Shown in pieces: positions 31,372 through 40,915 of a DNA stretch of 64,000 nt. The notes below the pieces were generated by a model, which made no database searches, was not told the DNA's origin, and saw only the letters and a program-made list of their open reading frames with translations. A program made the translations under genes and the position numbers. The stretch is from Streptomyces sp. NBC_00539. Lineage in GTDB: Bacteria; Actinomycetota; Actinomycetes; Streptomycetales; Streptomycetaceae. The stretch covers positions 6,591,501 through 6,655,500 of the forward strand of contig NZ_CP107811.1 in assembly GCF_036346105.1 (NCBI RefSeq). The letters run 5' to 3'. Every line of letters starts with the position of its first letter. Position 1 is the stretch's first letter.

Positions 31372-32397
31372 TCAGCCGGGGAAGCGGCCGCAGTCGCGCA
31401 GCTGCCACCGGCGTTCCGCGTAGGCCAGGTCGTCCTTCCACAGCCGGCCCGCCGCCCGGCGCATCAGCGGCCGCAGCAGGGTCGCGCCGGCCCGGGCGAC
31501 GGCGAAGCCGGGACGCTCGGAGGCCGCGATCACGGCCTCCGTCACCCTGGTCCGGGGCCGGCCGTCGCGGCCCGGCCCCAGGGGGGTCGCATGGGTCTCC
31601 ACCACGGAGCCCCGCCCTTCGCCCTCGGTGATGTGCATGACGACGGTCCGCGGATCCGGGGCGGTGAACTCGGCGGTGACGGGAATGACGATCCGGTCGG
31701 TGAGGCGGAAGGACACGCGGACGACCAGGGCTTCCCCCCGTGACGACGATGACGGTGTCGAAGACGGGTCCGGAGCGTCCAGGACGCGCAGGTCGACGAA
31801 GGAATACGGGTGGAACCAGGCCCCGTGCCACGGGTCGAGGCGGTTGGCGACGATGTCCTCGGGCTCGCAGATCCCAGTGGCCTCGTAGACGCAGGCCACC
31901 GCGCGGCCGGGGCCGGGGCGCCGGGGCACGACGGGCAGCGGCGACGGCTCCTCCTTCCCGTGAGCGTCGAGCCGGACCCAGCACAGGACGCCGTCGTCGT
32001 GAGCCGGGTAGGCGTTCCAGCCTGCCGAGGGGCCGCCGTCCAGGGCCATTCCGTGCCAGTGGCAGACGAGTGTCCCGCAGTGGACCCGGGCCTGCGCCAG
32101 CGGGGCCCCGAGGTGGGGACAGATCCCGGAGCCGGCCAGCAGACGGCCCCGTCCGTCGCGCCACACGACGATCTCCTCGCCGGCCACGGTGAATCCGTGC
32201 GGCTCGTCGGGTCCGATGGCCCGGGAGGCGCCGAGGACGTACCAGTTGCCCGACGGCCGGGCGAGCGCCCGCTCCAGCGACGCACCGATGATGCGGGGAG
32301 CGGCGGCGCGCCAGGTGGGTTCCTGCCGCTCCCAGGGGACGGGCGCCCGGCGCAGGCTGAGGGGGTAGCGGCCGCGGCGGGTGCGTTTCGCGCTCAC
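31372..32397 (-). CDS. crtV: Rieske [2Fe-2S] protein with DUF5914-type domain in the crtV position
   Basis: A 341-residue protein. An N-terminal Rieske domain has the ligand pairs C93-x-H95 (ICPHLGAPL) and C112-x2-H115 (VCHWHGMAL); the remaining 200 residues hold a conserved segment [20 protein letters not shown] and a region of DUF5914 type. Rieske proteins of this build are usually mononuclear-iron oxygenases or their electron carriers. The gene ends the crtE-I-B-V operon and overlaps crtB (GTGA), so it very likely acts on the carotenoid. The slot is called crtV in the S. griseus cluster, where other labels such as methylesterase have been used; the sequence here does not support an esterase. 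Confidence 0.83.
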   Translation of the reverse strand: MSAKRTRRGRYPLSLRRAPVPWERQEPTWRAAAPRIIGASLERALARPSGNWYVLGASRAIGPDEPHGFTVAGEEIVVWRDGRGRLLAGSGICPHLGAPLAQARVHCGTLVCHWHGMALDGGPSAGWNAYPAHDDGVLCWVRLDAHGKEEPSPLPVVPRRPGPGRAVACVYEATGICEPEDIVANRLDPWHGAWFHPYSFVDLRVLDAPDPSSTPSSSSRGEALVVRVSFRLTDRIVIPVTAEFTAPDPRTVVMHITEGEGRGSVVETHATPLGPGRDGRPRTRVTEAVIAASERPGFAVARAGATLLRPLMRRAAGRLWKDDLAYAERRWQLRDCGRFPG

Positions 32398-33413
32398 CGT
32401 GCTCCCTCCGTCACGTTCTGCGCCGCGCCCCCGGCCGGGGGAGTGGGCACGGGTCGGGCCGACGCCGACTGCGGTGGCGCGCCGGGGCGGCGACGGCGTG
32501 CGGCGACGGCGCGCACGAGGCCCCGTCCGGCGATCGCCGCCCGTCGGCGCCGGGGCACCGTCGAACGCCGGTGGAGCGAGGCGTACCCGTCACGGGCGAC
32601 GGCGTCGAGGATGTCCCCGTACAACACGAAAGCGGTACGGATGCAAGGGCGGCTCGCGGGCTGCAGCATGCCGATGCCGGGCTCGGCCCGCGCGTACACG
32701 CCCCGGGTGTGCGCCGCCGCGGCCTTGAGCGCCTCGGTGATGCGCGGATCGCCGCGCCCCGTCCCGCGGCTCCACAGCAGCAGGTCGCGGTCCACGCCGT
32801 GCGCGGACAGGAGGTCCGACGGCAGGTAGACACGGCCGCGGTCGAGGTCCTCGCCCACGTCCCGGATGAAGTTGGTCAACTGGAAGGCCTCGCCGAGCGC
32901 CGCGGCGTACGGCGCGGCCTCCTCCGGGGAGCCGACCGTGCCGAGGACCGGCAGCATCTGCAGGCCGATCACGGCGGCCGAGCCGTGCATGTAGTCGCGC
33001 AGGTGCCGCATCGTCGGATAGTGGGTGACGCTCAAGTCGCTGCGCATGGAGGCCAGGAAGTCGGTGAAGTGGACGGCCGGGATGCGGTAGCGCACGGCGG
33101 TGTCCGCCAGCGCGCGCACGACCGGGTCCTCGGTGCGGCCGCCGGCCAGAACCGACGTGAGCGAGGCGGTGAGGTCGCCCAGGAGCCGCGAGCGCTGCTC
33201 CTCGGTGGCGCCGTCGAGGTCGTCGACGATGTCGTCCGCCCAGCGCGCGAAGCCGTAGAGGGCGTGCACGGCCGGGCGCCGGTCGGCGGGCAGCAGGCGC
33301 GTGGCGAGGAAATACGTCCGGCCGTGGCGGGCGTTGAGGCGGCGGCAGGCGGTGTACGAGGCACGCAGGGCCGGTTCGGTGATGCCGGCCGCGTCGAGTT
33401 CGCGTCGCGTCAC
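32394..33413 (-). CDS. crtB: Phytoene synthase CrtB
   Basis: A 339-residue squalene/phytoene synthase. The first Asp-rich motif is in [18 protein letters not shown] and the second in [20 protein letters not shown], both needed for Mg-diphosphate binding. It joins two GGPP molecules head-to-head into phytoene. The last 50 residues are an Arg/Pro-rich extension of no obvious function. It starts with GTG 33413, overlapping the crtI stop, and its stop overlaps crtV, so the E-I-B-V genes are translationally chained. Confidence 0.93.
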   Translation of the reverse strand: MTRRELDAAGITEPALRASYTACRRLNARHGRTYFLATRLLPADRRPAVHALYGFARWADDIVDDLDGATEEQRSRLLGDLTASLTSVLAGGRTEDPVVRALADTAVRYRIPAVHFTDFLASMRSDLSVTHYPTMRHLRDYMHGSAAVIGLQMLPVLGTVGSPEEAAPYAAALGEAFQLTNFIRDVGEDLDRGRVYLPSDLLSAHGVDRDLLLWSRGTGRGDPRITEALKAAAAHTRGVYARAEPGIGMLQPASRPCIRTAFVLYGDILDAVARDGYASLHRRSTVPRRRRAAIAGRGLVRAVAARRRRPGAPPQSASARPVPTPPAGGAAQNVTEGAR

Positions 33414-34939
33414 GCCGGTGCTCCGTTCTCATCGGCTCGGGCGCGCGGGAGGGGCCGTACGGCCGCCCCCGTGATGCGTGCGGCGGCGAGCTTGCCCGAG
33501 ATCAGGACCGTGGGAACGCCGACACCCGGTGTCGTACCGCAGCCGGCCAGGACGGCGTTCGACGTGCCCCGCACGAGGTTGCGCGGGCGGAAGGGACCGG
33601 TCTGGGCGAAGGTGTGGGCGGCGGAGAAGGGAGTGCCCGCGGCGTGGCCCTGCGCGGTCCAGTCGGCCGGCGTGAACAGGGCTTCCTCTTCGACGGAGGC
33701 CTCCAGACCGGTCAGGCCCCGGCGTTCGAGCACGCCGAGGAGTTCCCGGCGGTAGTGGGGCCCGAGCACGGCCCACCGGTCTGCCGAGGGACCGATGTCG
33801 GTGTTGGGGCACGGCGCCAGGACGTAGTGGCTGTGCCGCCCCGCCGGCGCCAGCGAGGGGTCGGTGGCGGTGGGGCGGGTGACGAGGAGGGACGGGTCGC
33901 TCATGAGCCGCCCCGACCGTGTCACCTCGTGAAAGGTCTCCTTCCACCGGGAGCCGAAGAAGATCGAATGATGGGCGAGCCGGGACCAGCTACGGTCGGT
34001 TCCCAGGTGCAGGACCACGGCCGAGGGGGAGTGACGCAGCCGGAGCGGCCGTCGCGGCGCTCCGCCGAGGAGCCCGTAGACGACCGGCAGGTCGGGAGTG
34101 AGGACGACCGCGTCGCAGGCGATGCGCTGCCGGTCGGTGATGACGGCGGTGATCCTCTCGCCGCGCCGCTCCAGCCGTGTCACCTCCTGCCCGTACCACA
34201 GGGTGGCGCCCGCGTCCGCGGCGGAGTCGGCCATGGCCCGCGGCAGGGCGTGCATGCCCCCCGTGGGGAAGTAGACACCGGCGATGGTGTCCATGTAGGC
34301 GATGACCGCGTAGGCGGCAAGGGCGCGGGCCGGCGGCACGCCCGCGTACAGGGCCTGGAAGGAGAAGACCCTCCGCAGCCGCTCGTCCTTGACGAAACGT
34401 CCGATGGCGGGGTCCAGGCGGCCGAAGCCGCCGAGCGCCGCCAGCCGGGCCAGGTCGGGGTGCAGCAGCTGCCGGGGCGAATCGAAGTTCGTGTCGATGA
34501 ACCGCCGGATCTGGGCCCGGTAGAGGTCCTGGAGCCAACGGCGCAGCCGCCGGTACCCCAGCGCCTCCCGGCTGCCGGCGAACCGTTCGATCTCCGCTTC
34601 CATCGCCTCGGCGCCGGTGTGGACGTCCAGCGTGCTCCCGTCGGCGAAGGAGGCCCGGTAGGCGGGGTGCAGCGGCGTGAGCTCCAGCCGGTCCTCCAAG
34701 CTGTCACCGACGGCCGCGAAAGCCTCTTCCAGCAGGTGGGGCATGGTCAGCACGGTCGGGCCCGTGTCGAAGCGGAAGCCGCCCTTCTCCAGGTACCCCG
34801 CCCTGCCCCCCGGGACTGCGGCGCGTTCCACCACGGTGACCCGCCGGCCCGCGCCCAGCAGGTGCAGGGCGGCGGCGAGGCCCGCGAGACCGGCCCCCAC
34901 GACGACCACGTGGTCCGTACGACCGTCGACGGTCCTCAT
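33410..34939 (-). CDS. crtI: Phytoene desaturase CrtI
   Basis: A 509-residue CrtI-type desaturase. The N-terminal FAD motif is [20 protein letters not shown], followed by [20 protein letters not shown], and the C-terminal signature is [20 protein letters not shown]. It introduces four double bonds into phytoene to give lycopene. ATG 34939 overlaps the end of crtE by four bases (ATGA); its stop overlaps crtB. The coding frame continues upstream without a stop, but the FAD motif begins at residue 9 from this ATG. Confidence 0.93.
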   Translation of the reverse strand: MRTVDGRTDHVVVVGAGLAGLAAALHLLGAGRRVTVVERAAVPGGRAGYLEKGGFRFDTGPTVLTMPHLLEEAFAAVGDSLEDRLELTPLHPAYRASFADGSTLDVHTGAEAMEAEIERFAGSREALGYRRLRRWLQDLYRAQIRRFIDTNFDSPRQLLHPDLARLAALGGFGRLDPAIGRFVKDERLRRVFSFQALYAGVPPARALAAYAVIAYMDTIAGVYFPTGGMHALPRAMADSAADAGATLWYGQEVTRLERRGERITAVITDRQRIACDAVVLTPDLPVVYGLLGGAPRRPLRLRHSPSAVVLHLGTDRSWSRLAHHSIFFGSRWKETFHEVTRSGRLMSDPSLLVTRPTATDPSLAPAGRHSHYVLAPCPNTDIGPSADRWAVLGPHYRRELLGVLERRGLTGLEASVEEEALFTPADWTAQGHAAGTPFSAAHTFAQTGPFRPRNLVRGTSNAVLAGCGTTPGVGVPTVLISGKLAAARITGAAVRPLPRARADENGAPA

Positions 34940-36141
34940 CGGTCGCCTCCCGCGCGCCGAACCGCTGCGGCCGGGGCCGACGCGGGGAGGCGGGAGCCCT
35001 CCTCCGGAGCGGGGTGGGGCGAAGCCACCTCGCGCAGGAGACGCACCAGGGCCACCTGTCCCGGGCCGCGAAGCTCCGCCCGGGACAGGTGGCGCTCGGC
35101 GGCGGCGGCCAGCCTCCGGATGCGCCGTTCGACGCGGGCGACCGCACCAGTGGTCCGAAGGACCTCCCCGACCTCGGCCAGACCCTCCTCGGTGAGGGAG
35201 CGGTCCCCCAGGAACCGGTCGAGCAGGTGCGTTGCGCGGGCATCGGGACCGGCGGCGGCGAGGGAGACCGCCAGCGCCGCCACGTAGGTGTTCTTGCCGG
35301 CCCTGATGTCGTCGCCCGCCGGCTTCCCCGTGACCTCGGGATCGCCGAACACACCGAGCAGGTCGTCTCGGAGCTGGAAGGCGACCCCGGCGCAGCGCCC
35401 GGCGGCGCCCAGTGCCGCCGCGGTGGCGGCGTCCGCCCCGGCCATCGCCGCCCCCAGGGCCATCGGCCGCTCCACGGTGTAGCGGGCCGTCTTGAGGCAG
35501 GCGGTGCGCAGGGCGAGCGGGGCGGAACGGGTGCCGGTGGCCTGGGTGTACAGGTCCAGGTACTGTCCGGCCACCATCTCCGTCCGCATGAGCCGCCATA
35601 TGTCCAGCACGGAGTCCCGTGTGCCGCGCGGCAGGTCGGCCGCGGCCACGAGATCGTCGGCCCACGCGAGGGCCAGGTCGCCGGCGAGGACGGCGGCGGA
35701 CGCGCCGAAGGCACTGGGGGCCCCGCAGCTGTCGGCGTACCGCGCGGCGACCTGCGTGTGGAAGGACGGGCCGCCCCGGCGGAGCGCGGACCGGTCCATC
35801 ACGTCGTCGTGGACGAGGGCGCACGTCTGGATGAGTTCGAGGGCCGTGGCGACGCGCAGCAGCGCGGGTGTCAGATCCTCGCCGGCCCCGCAGGCACGGG
35901 CGGTCCACCACAGGAACCTGGACCGGGTGCGGCGCCCGCCGCGCAGGGTGAAGGCGGCAAGGCGTTCGGCCACGTCGGAGGCGAAGACGGGGTCGAGCGA
36001 CCGGGCGCGGGCCAGCAGACCGTCCAGCACGGCTTCGAGTTCCCCGCGCACCGCTGCGGGCACGTCCGCGTCCACCCGCTCGCCCGTCGACCCGGCTCGT
36101 GCGGGGGTGGGTGCGTGTGCGAGAACGGCCTTCGCAATCAT
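34936..36141 (-). CDS. crtE: Geranylgeranyl diphosphate synthase CrtE
   Basis: A 401-residue trans-prenyltransferase. The first Asp-rich motif is LVHDDVMDRS with the following RRGGPSFH, and the second is FQLRDDLLGVFGD with GKPAGDDIRAGKNT. It makes GGPP, the C20 precursor of phytoene. Translation most likely starts at ATG 36141, behind GACGGAGGAACGCAC; the open frame to 36210 has no ribosome site. It is the first gene of the leftward crtE-I-B-V operon, whose promoter should lie in the gap to 36604. No light-responsive LitR/LitS-type regulator gene is present in this window. Confidence 0.92.
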   Translation of the reverse strand: MIAKAVLAHAPTPARAGSTGERVDADVPAAVRGELEAVLDGLLARARSLDPVFASDVAERLAAFTLRGGRRTRSRFLWWTARACGAGEDLTPALLRVATALELIQTCALVHDDVMDRSALRRGGPSFHTQVAARYADSCGAPSAFGASAAVLAGDLALAWADDLVAAADLPRGTRDSVLDIWRLMRTEMVAGQYLDLYTQATGTRSAPLALRTACLKTARYTVERPMALGAAMAGADAATAAALGAAGRCAGVAFQLRDDLLGVFGDPEVTGKPAGDDIRAGKNTYVAALAVSLAAAGPDARATHLLDRFLGDRSLTEEGLAEVGEVLRTTGAVARVERRIRRLAAAAERHLSRAELRGPGQVALVRLLREVASPHPAPEEGSRLPASAPAAAVRRAGGDR

Positions 36142-36604
36142 GTGCGTTCCTCCGTCGGATGGGCGGCTGCGCTCTCGTTTGTTCGGCGGCCGATGCGCCG
36201 TTGGATGCACCTGCCCGCCCGGATTGCTGTCGTCCGCGGCCGTGATCCACCTCTGTCCTTCCCCGCCGGGCGGTCACCGGACTGCGTTTGCGCCCGGACG
36301 GCCCAACCGGCGACCGCGATCGTCCCTCCATCCGGTAATCCGGCGCGTGGGCGGGCTCACGGCGTCCGGCGGCGTCCTGCGCGCGGCGTGGGGCGGCAGG
36401 GGGGAGGGGGGCCGGGACCGGGTCACGGTCGGCCGGGGAGCCGGGGAGCCGGGGGCCGCCGGGGGCGCGGTGTCGGGGGAGCAGTGCTCGCCGGCGCCTT
36501 TGGGGAACCGCTCGCGGCAGTGGGAGGAGCCGTCATCCGGCGAGTGGAGGAGGTGATGTGGAGGAAAACGGTGACCGCCGGCGGGCCGACCTCAGGCGGA
36601 CGTC
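36142..36604. promoter_or_regulatory. Intergenic region upstream of crtE
   Basis: About 460 bases without a credible gene. It must carry the crtE-I-B-V promoter. The stretch 36170-36350 has some AT-richer patches, but no clear -10/-35 pair; candidate sites for a light-responsive sigma factor cannot be judged by eye. Confidence 0.35.
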
Positions 36605-36632
36605 GGGCGCGTGCCGCTTCCGGCACGCGCCC
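36605..36632 (-). terminator. Perfect 12-bp stem with CTTC loop
   Basis: Arms gggcgcgtgccg (36605-36616) and cggcacgcgccc (36621-36632) close a 4-base loop. It lies about 30 bases beyond the stop of the leftward zinc-ribbon gene and is the likely terminator of that gene. Confidence 0.78.
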
Positions 36633-36662
36633 GTACCGGCGGAGCGCTCCGGTGCCTGCGGG

Positions 36663-36986
36663 TCAGCACCACTTGTCGGCGAGGTGGGGGACGACCTTGC
36701 GGCAGTAGTGGCAGGTGGCCCCGGCCTCCAGGTTCTCGGTCGCGCCGGAGCAGGTGGGGCAGTCGCCCCGTTCGAGGACCGGCCCCCGTCCGGCCGCGCA
36801 GGCGGGGCAGAGGTGTGCGAGGACGTCGGGCGCGGCCGGATAGCCCGGCAGGGCCACGGCCGCCGGCCGGAGGGTCCACCCGGCTTCCGCGATCGCGTCC
36901 TCGAATCGGGCCTTCACCGGCTCCTCGGACTCCAGGTACAGGGCGAGGCAGCGCTCACGGTCGCAGGTCACGGCATGGCGGATCAT
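36663..36986 (-). CDS. Small zinc-ribbon-containing protein
   Basis: A 107-residue protein with several CxxC pairs: LCPACAAG, GDCPTCSG and ATCHYCRKV, plus an N-terminal VTCDRERC. The first 65 residues are a mixed alpha/beta segment (ALYLESEEPVKARFEDAIAE). The Cys pairs suggest one or two zinc ribbons; function unknown. ATG 36986 follows GTCAGGAGACCCG. It reads like stand-alone zinc-ribbon proteins seen in actinobacteria; a longer upstream frame to 37424 lacks support. Confidence 0.7.
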   Translation of the reverse strand: MIRHAVTCDRERCLALYLESEEPVKARFEDAIAEAGWTLRPAAVALPGYPAAPDVLAHLCPACAAGRGPVLERGDCPTCSGATENLEAGATCHYCRKVVPHLADKWC

Positions 36987-37665
36987 CGGGTCTCCTGACT
37001 CTGGGTGTGGTTGATCCGAACCAGGCGCGTGCCCGGGGCGTTGCTGTTCCATGCGCTCGTGGAGCGGTGAGTGAGGGGCGTCGGCAGACCGGGCCCGGCG
37101 GACGGCGAGGCCGCTGCCGGCGAAGTGGGCGGCCTGGACTCCGCTACGGGGCCGGGCGCCGATCTTGCGGAACCGGTTCTGCTCCGGCTCGTTGAAGGGA
37201 ACGGGATGCGCACCCCTCCCCCTCCCCGGTTGCCCCGAGCTTCCGGGGAGGGGCTCCGGTCCTACCGGTCGTCGTCCTTGGGCCTTCTGGGAGCACCGTG
37301 GCAGACCGGCAGCGCTGTCCAGCGGCGGCGGCGCCCCGGACGCGCGATCGGTCCCTGGGGAGCCGGGGGGGATGGCTTCCCAGGGACCGGATGTCGCTCG
37401 ACCGCGGGGGGATGCGGTGTGCATTTCCGATGCGACGTCAGGTTGAACGATTCTCCAGCGCGCTGGTCACGGTCTCTCCTGCCACGGTCTGTCGGAGGAA
37501 GCCTTGACGGCATGCGGTACGCAGCCGGCGTGCGTGGGCGCGGCCTACCGCGCCCGCCCCTCGCCTCTTCGGGACAACCTCCCGGCCCATGCGCCCGGAG
37601 GTCCGCGGCTGTCGAACGCACCCCGGGGCAGTCGTGCTCTCCTGGGCCGTCCCTTCCGGATCTTG

Positions 37666-37694
37666 CTCCCCCAGCACCGCTGGGAGGTACCCCC
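37666..37694. repeat. Intergenic hairpin repeat, copy 1
   Basis: The sequence ctcccccagcaccgctggga continuing ggtaccccc matches copy 2 at 37722-37751 in 26 or so positions. The centre ccagc-acc-gctgg forms a hairpin. This type of CTCCCCC...GGGAGG...CCCCC unit is widespread between genes in Streptomyces. Confidence 0.75.
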
Positions 37695-37721
37695 GGACCC
37701 GCGCCGCCCGGCACCACACCT

Positions 37722-37751
37722 CTCCCCCGGCTACCGCTGGGAGGTGCCCCC
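37722..37751. repeat. Intergenic hairpin repeat, copy 2
   Basis: The sequence ctcccccggctaccgctggg continuing aggtgccccc repeats copy 1 at 37666-37694 with few differences. The 56-base offset and same orientation suggest local duplication or two insertions of a small dispersed repeat. Confidence 0.75.
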
Positions 37752-37915
37752 ACCGTTGTCGGGGCGCCGGAGTACGTCCAGTACACCGGCGCCCCTCCGC
37801 CTTGCGATGCACGGCGCCGGACGACGCGGGCTTGACCGGCAAGATCCGAAAGAGACGGCTATGCACTGTCCGGCGGATCATGCGGCTGTCGGATTGCTGG
37901 CTCGTTGATCCCGGC

Positions 37916-38527
37916 ATGGGGCGGGGTGATCTGACGAATGCCGAGTTGGACCGGTTGGAGCCGTACTTGCCAGCGTCGGGGCAGCGTGGCGGCCGGTGGA
38001 GCGATCACCGCAGGGTGATCAACGGGATCCTGTTCCGGGTGCGAACGGGTCCCGGGGCGGTCTGACCTGCAAGATCCACCTCGCCGGTGAGGGTGGATGC
38101 GGGCCCATGGCCTTCCTGGTCACGCCCTAGCCAGTGGGGCGACGCGCCGCAGATGATCGAGGGCCTCGAACGCATCGCCGTTCCCCGACCGCAAGGCGGA
38201 CGGCCGCGCACCCGGCCGGACCACATCGGCGGCGACAAGGCATACAGCTCGCGCCGCAACCGCCGCTACCTGCGAAGACGCCAGATCAAGCACACCATCT
38301 GCGAACCAAAGGACCAGCGGGCCAACCGCACAAGACGCGAAAGCAAGGGCGGCCGACCCACCGGCTTCGACCTCGAGATCTACGACCGCCGCAACGAGGT
38401 CGAGCGCACGATCAACCGGCTCAAGAGCTCCCGGGCCGTCGCCACCCGCTACGACAAGAGGGCCTACGTCTTCCATGGCACTGTCGCCGTCGCCGTCGCC
38501 GCGATCCGGCTCTGGCTCCGCCCGTGA
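37916..38527 (+). pseudogene. Decayed IS5-family transposase with internal deletion and frame breaks
   Basis: The N-terminus MGRGDLTNAELDRLEPYLPA and DHRRVINGILFRVRTG is a clear IS5-type transposase start. The next 60-70 residues, which should hold the first catalytic Asp, are missing; the reading then resumes in another frame with GGLTCKIHLAGEGG and VT, meets an in-frame TAG, and continues in a third frame with PQMIEGLERIA, HIGGDKAYSSRRNRRYLR (second Asp) and NEVERTINRLKSSRAVATRY (Glu). It cannot make an active enzyme. It is distinct from the intact-looking IS5 copy at 40001. Confidence 0.85.
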
Positions 38528-38600
38528 GATACGCCCAGCACCTGGTCACACCCAGGACTCCTTCGCCGCCAGCAGCGTCGTCCCATACAGTGCGGAAGCT

Positions 38601-38894
38601 ATGACGGCACTTTCATCCTTCACCTTCGTGCGCCACATCGACGGGCTCCGCTACCACTTCGAACGCGACGGCGAGCGCAACGGCCGCCCCGCCTACCGCC
38701 GAACGGACGGGAACGTGTGGTGTGTCTGGTCGCCGACCGACGGCTGGCACTGCGAGATCGCTGACGGCCTCGTCACCGCCCATCCCCTCGACAGCCACGT
38801 CGACGAACCCGAACCCCCCGCCACCGTCTGGCGCAGCTTCAAAAACGACCGCTCCTACCTCTACGACCTCCGGACCCTCGACCCCGAAGCATGA
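38601..38894 (+). CDS. Hypothetical protein, 97 residues
   Basis: A small protein starting TALSSFTFVRHIDGLRYHFE with Trp/Tyr-rich strands (NVWCVWSPTDGWHCEIADGL) and an acidic Pro-rich end. No known domain is recognised. The ATG at 38601 has GCGGAAGCT upstream, a weak ribosome site. It lies between a decayed IS5 and an IS481 element, so it may be a remnant of the original locus or cargo. Confidence 0.5.
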   Translation: MTALSSFTFVRHIDGLRYHFERDGERNGRPAYRRTDGNVWCVWSPTDGWHCEIADGLVTAHPLDSHVDEPEPPATVWRSFKNDRSYLYDLRTLDPEA

Positions 38895-38909
38895 TCCGCC
38901 GGACAGCGC

Positions 38910-39893
38910 CTAGTTGTATTGACCCGCAGGGTTGTTGACGCGGGTGATGGGTGGGTGTCCGCCGAGTGCGGTGTGGCAGCGGTGGTGGTTGTAGGTGTGG
39001 AGGAAGTCTGCCAGGGCCGCTGTCCGCTCGTCGTTTGACCGGTAGGGCCGCTGGTAGGCCCACTCGTCCAGGAGCGTGCGGTTGAAGCGTTCGACCTTGC
39101 CGTTGGTCTGGGGCCGGTAGGGCCTGATCTTCTTGTGGGCGATGCCGGCCGCGGTCAGGGTCTGGGTGAAGAGTTTCGACTTGTAGCAGGCGCCGTTGTC
39201 GGTCAGGACGCGTTCGACGGTGATGCCGTGGTCCTGGAAGAACGTGTGAGCCCGGGTCCAGAAGGCGATGGCGGTGTGTTGGCGTTCGTCGGTGAGGACC
39301 TCGCTGTAGGCAAGGCGGGAGTGGTCGTCGACGGCGGAGTGGACGTAGCTGTAGCCGATCACTGGCGTACTGTTTTTGCGCTGGGTGGTGGTGGCCTGAC
39401 GGTTGTGGTCGCCGTCAGTTCGGCCCACTGCCCGCCAGCCGCCGCCGTGGGGGATGTTGCCGAGCTTCTTGATGTCGACATGGACCAGCTCGCCGGGCCG
39501 GGCACGCTCGTATCGCCTGATCGGCTCTCCGGTGGGCCGGTCCAGCCAGGCCAGGCGGTGCAGGCTGTGCCGGACCAGGATCCGGTGGACGGTCGAGGCG
39601 GGCAGGCCGAGGATCGGGCCGATTCGTGCGGGGCCGAGTTTGCGGCTTCGTCGCAGGTCACAGACTTGGGCCTCGGTCGAGGGCGGCGTCCTGTGGGGGG
39701 TCGAGCGGGGGCGGCTGGAGCGATCGTGAAGCCCGGCGTTGCCTTCCGTTCGCCAGCGGCGGACCCATTTGTGGGCGGTGGCCCGCGATATGCCCATCTC
39801 GGCCGCCACATGGGCGACCGGACGCCCGGCGAGGACACGTTCGACCAGTAGCCGCCTACCGAAGACAGTCAACCGGGCATTACGGTGGGACAC
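38910..39893 (-). CDS. IS481-family transposase
   Basis: A 327-residue DDE transposase. An N-terminal helix-turn-helix region (VAHVAAEMGISRATAHKWVR) is followed by an rve integrase core with Asp in VHVDIKKLG, Asp in VLTDNGACYKS and Glu in NGKVERFNRTLL, and the ending TYNHHRCHTALGGHPPITRV. These residues are all present, so it may be active. It starts with GTG 39893, and the stop codon TAG falls within the left terminal CTAG of the element. Confidence 0.93.
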   Translation of the reverse strand: MSHRNARLTVFGRRLLVERVLAGRPVAHVAAEMGISRATAHKWVRRWRTEGNAGLHDRSSRPRSTPHRTPPSTEAQVCDLRRSRKLGPARIGPILGLPASTVHRILVRHSLHRLAWLDRPTGEPIRRYERARPGELVHVDIKKLGNIPHGGGWRAVGRTDGDHNRQATTTQRKNSTPVIGYSYVHSAVDDHSRLAYSEVLTDERQHTAIAFWTRAHTFFQDHGITVERVLTDNGACYKSKLFTQTLTAAGIAHKKIRPYRPQTNGKVERFNRTLLDEWAYQRPYRSNDERTAALADFLHTYNHHRCHTALGGHPPITRVNNPAGQYN

Positions 39894-40000
39894 GAAGGCC
39901 TCCGTGCGGTGAGTTCCTAGACAGCTCCCACCTCACCGGAGGTCTTCGTCATGTTCAAGACCAGCCGAATGTCAACAACGCTCGTGATCAATACACCTAG
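38910..40000 (-). mobile_element. IS481-family insertion sequence, bounded by CTAG
   Basis: The left end at 38910 (CTAGTTGTATTGACC...) and the right end at 40000 (read inward CTAGGTGTATTGATC...) match at 24 of 30 positions, including TGTATTGA and GTTGTTGAC. Both outer tips are CTAG, the target sequence known for IS481-type elements, so these are likely the duplicated target. One full-length transposase fills the element. The right CTAG is shared with the next element. Confidence 0.88.
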
Positions 40001-40912
40001 CGCGTGTCTCTTTGGACGGTAAGTCAGTTGATCGGATATGTCTGTCCGATTAGTGATCACTGATGCGATGTGGGACCGGATCGAGCCGCTGATGCCGGCC
40101 GATCCAGTCCGTGGCCGGCGGTGGGCCGACCACCGCCGAACACTCGAGGCCATCGCGTGGAAGTACCGCACCAACTCGCCCTGGCGGGATCTCCCCGGCG
40201 AGCTCGGCCCGTTCCAGACAGCCCACAAACGGCTGATCAGGTGGGCCGTCGACGGCACTTGGGAGATGATCCTCGTCGCCGTCCTGGCGGCGGCGGACGC
40301 CGACGACGACATCGACTGGACGGTGTCGGTGGACTCCACGGTCGTCCGCGCCCACCAGCACGCCGCCGGGGCACGTAAAAGGGGGCGGCTCGCTCCGGTG
40401 AGCCCGCCGATCACGCTCTCGGACGCTCCCGTGGCGGGCTGAGCACGAAGGTCCACCTGGCCGCGGACGGTGGGGCACGGCCTCTGGCTTTCACCATCAC
40501 CGCAGGTCAGGCTGGTGACGCACCCGCCTTCAAGACCGTGATGTCCCGCATCCGCGTGCCCCGCACCGGCCCTGGAAGGCCACGAACCCGGCCTCTCGCT
40601 GTGCTGGCCGACCGGGCGTACTCCTCCCGCGCCATCCGCAGTCACCTCCGGCGCCGGGGAATCCGGGCGGTGATCCCGCAACCTTCCGACCAGATCGGCC
40701 ACCGCCTGCGGCGGGGCCGACAAGGCGGCCGCCCACCGGGCTTCGACCGTGAGGTCTACAAGCAGCGGAACACCGTCGAGCGGTGCATCAACCGGCTCAA
40801 GCAGTGGCGCGGCCTGGCCACACGAACCGACAAACTCGCCATCGCCTACCAGGCCGCACTCCACCTCGCCGGCATCCTCATCTGGACCCGACGCTGACCA
40901 AAGAGACAGAAC
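40001..40912 (+). mobile_element. IS5-family (IS427-like) insertion sequence between two CTAG sites
   Basis: Terminal inverted repeats share tgtctctttgg: left at 40005-40015, right as ccaaagagaca at 40898-40908. CTAG lies directly outside both ends (39997-40000 and 40913-40916), fitting the short YTAR-type target duplication of this group. It holds a transposase split over two frames, as in IS427-like members that use programmed frameshifting. Confidence 0.85.
40038..40897 (+). CDS. IS5-family transposase, two frames, probable -1 frameshift
   Basis: Frame one (40038-40442) encodes 134 residues with the N-terminal DUF4096-like part (ITDAMWDRIEPLMPADPVRG) and the first catalytic Asp in SVDSTVVRAHQHA. 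The -1 frame is open from 40377 to 40897 and continues the protein: RGGLSTKVHLAADGGARPL, second Asp in LADRAYSSRAI, Glu in NTVERCINRLKQW. The frames overlap from 40377 to 40442, and the run aaaaggggg (40377-40385) at the start of the overlap is a plausible slippery site. A -1 shift there yields one protein of about 286 residues. Without a shift both parts would be inactive. Confidence 0.85.
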
Positions 40913-40915
40913 CTA

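Larger units (their letters stand above)
36987..37915. other. Gene-poor stretch with Streptomyces-type hairpin repeats
   Basis: More than 900 bases with no convincing coding frame. It contains two related hairpin repeats (see separate entries) and ends where a decayed IS5-type transposase begins. Open frames seen here are high-GC artefacts with poor codon patterns. Confidence 0.45.

Noticed and set aside
33410-36331. One 973-residue protein covering crtI and crtE
   Set aside because: The frame runs open across crtE's shadow, but crtI has its own ATG at 34939 just before the FAD motif, and crtE is encoded in a different frame.
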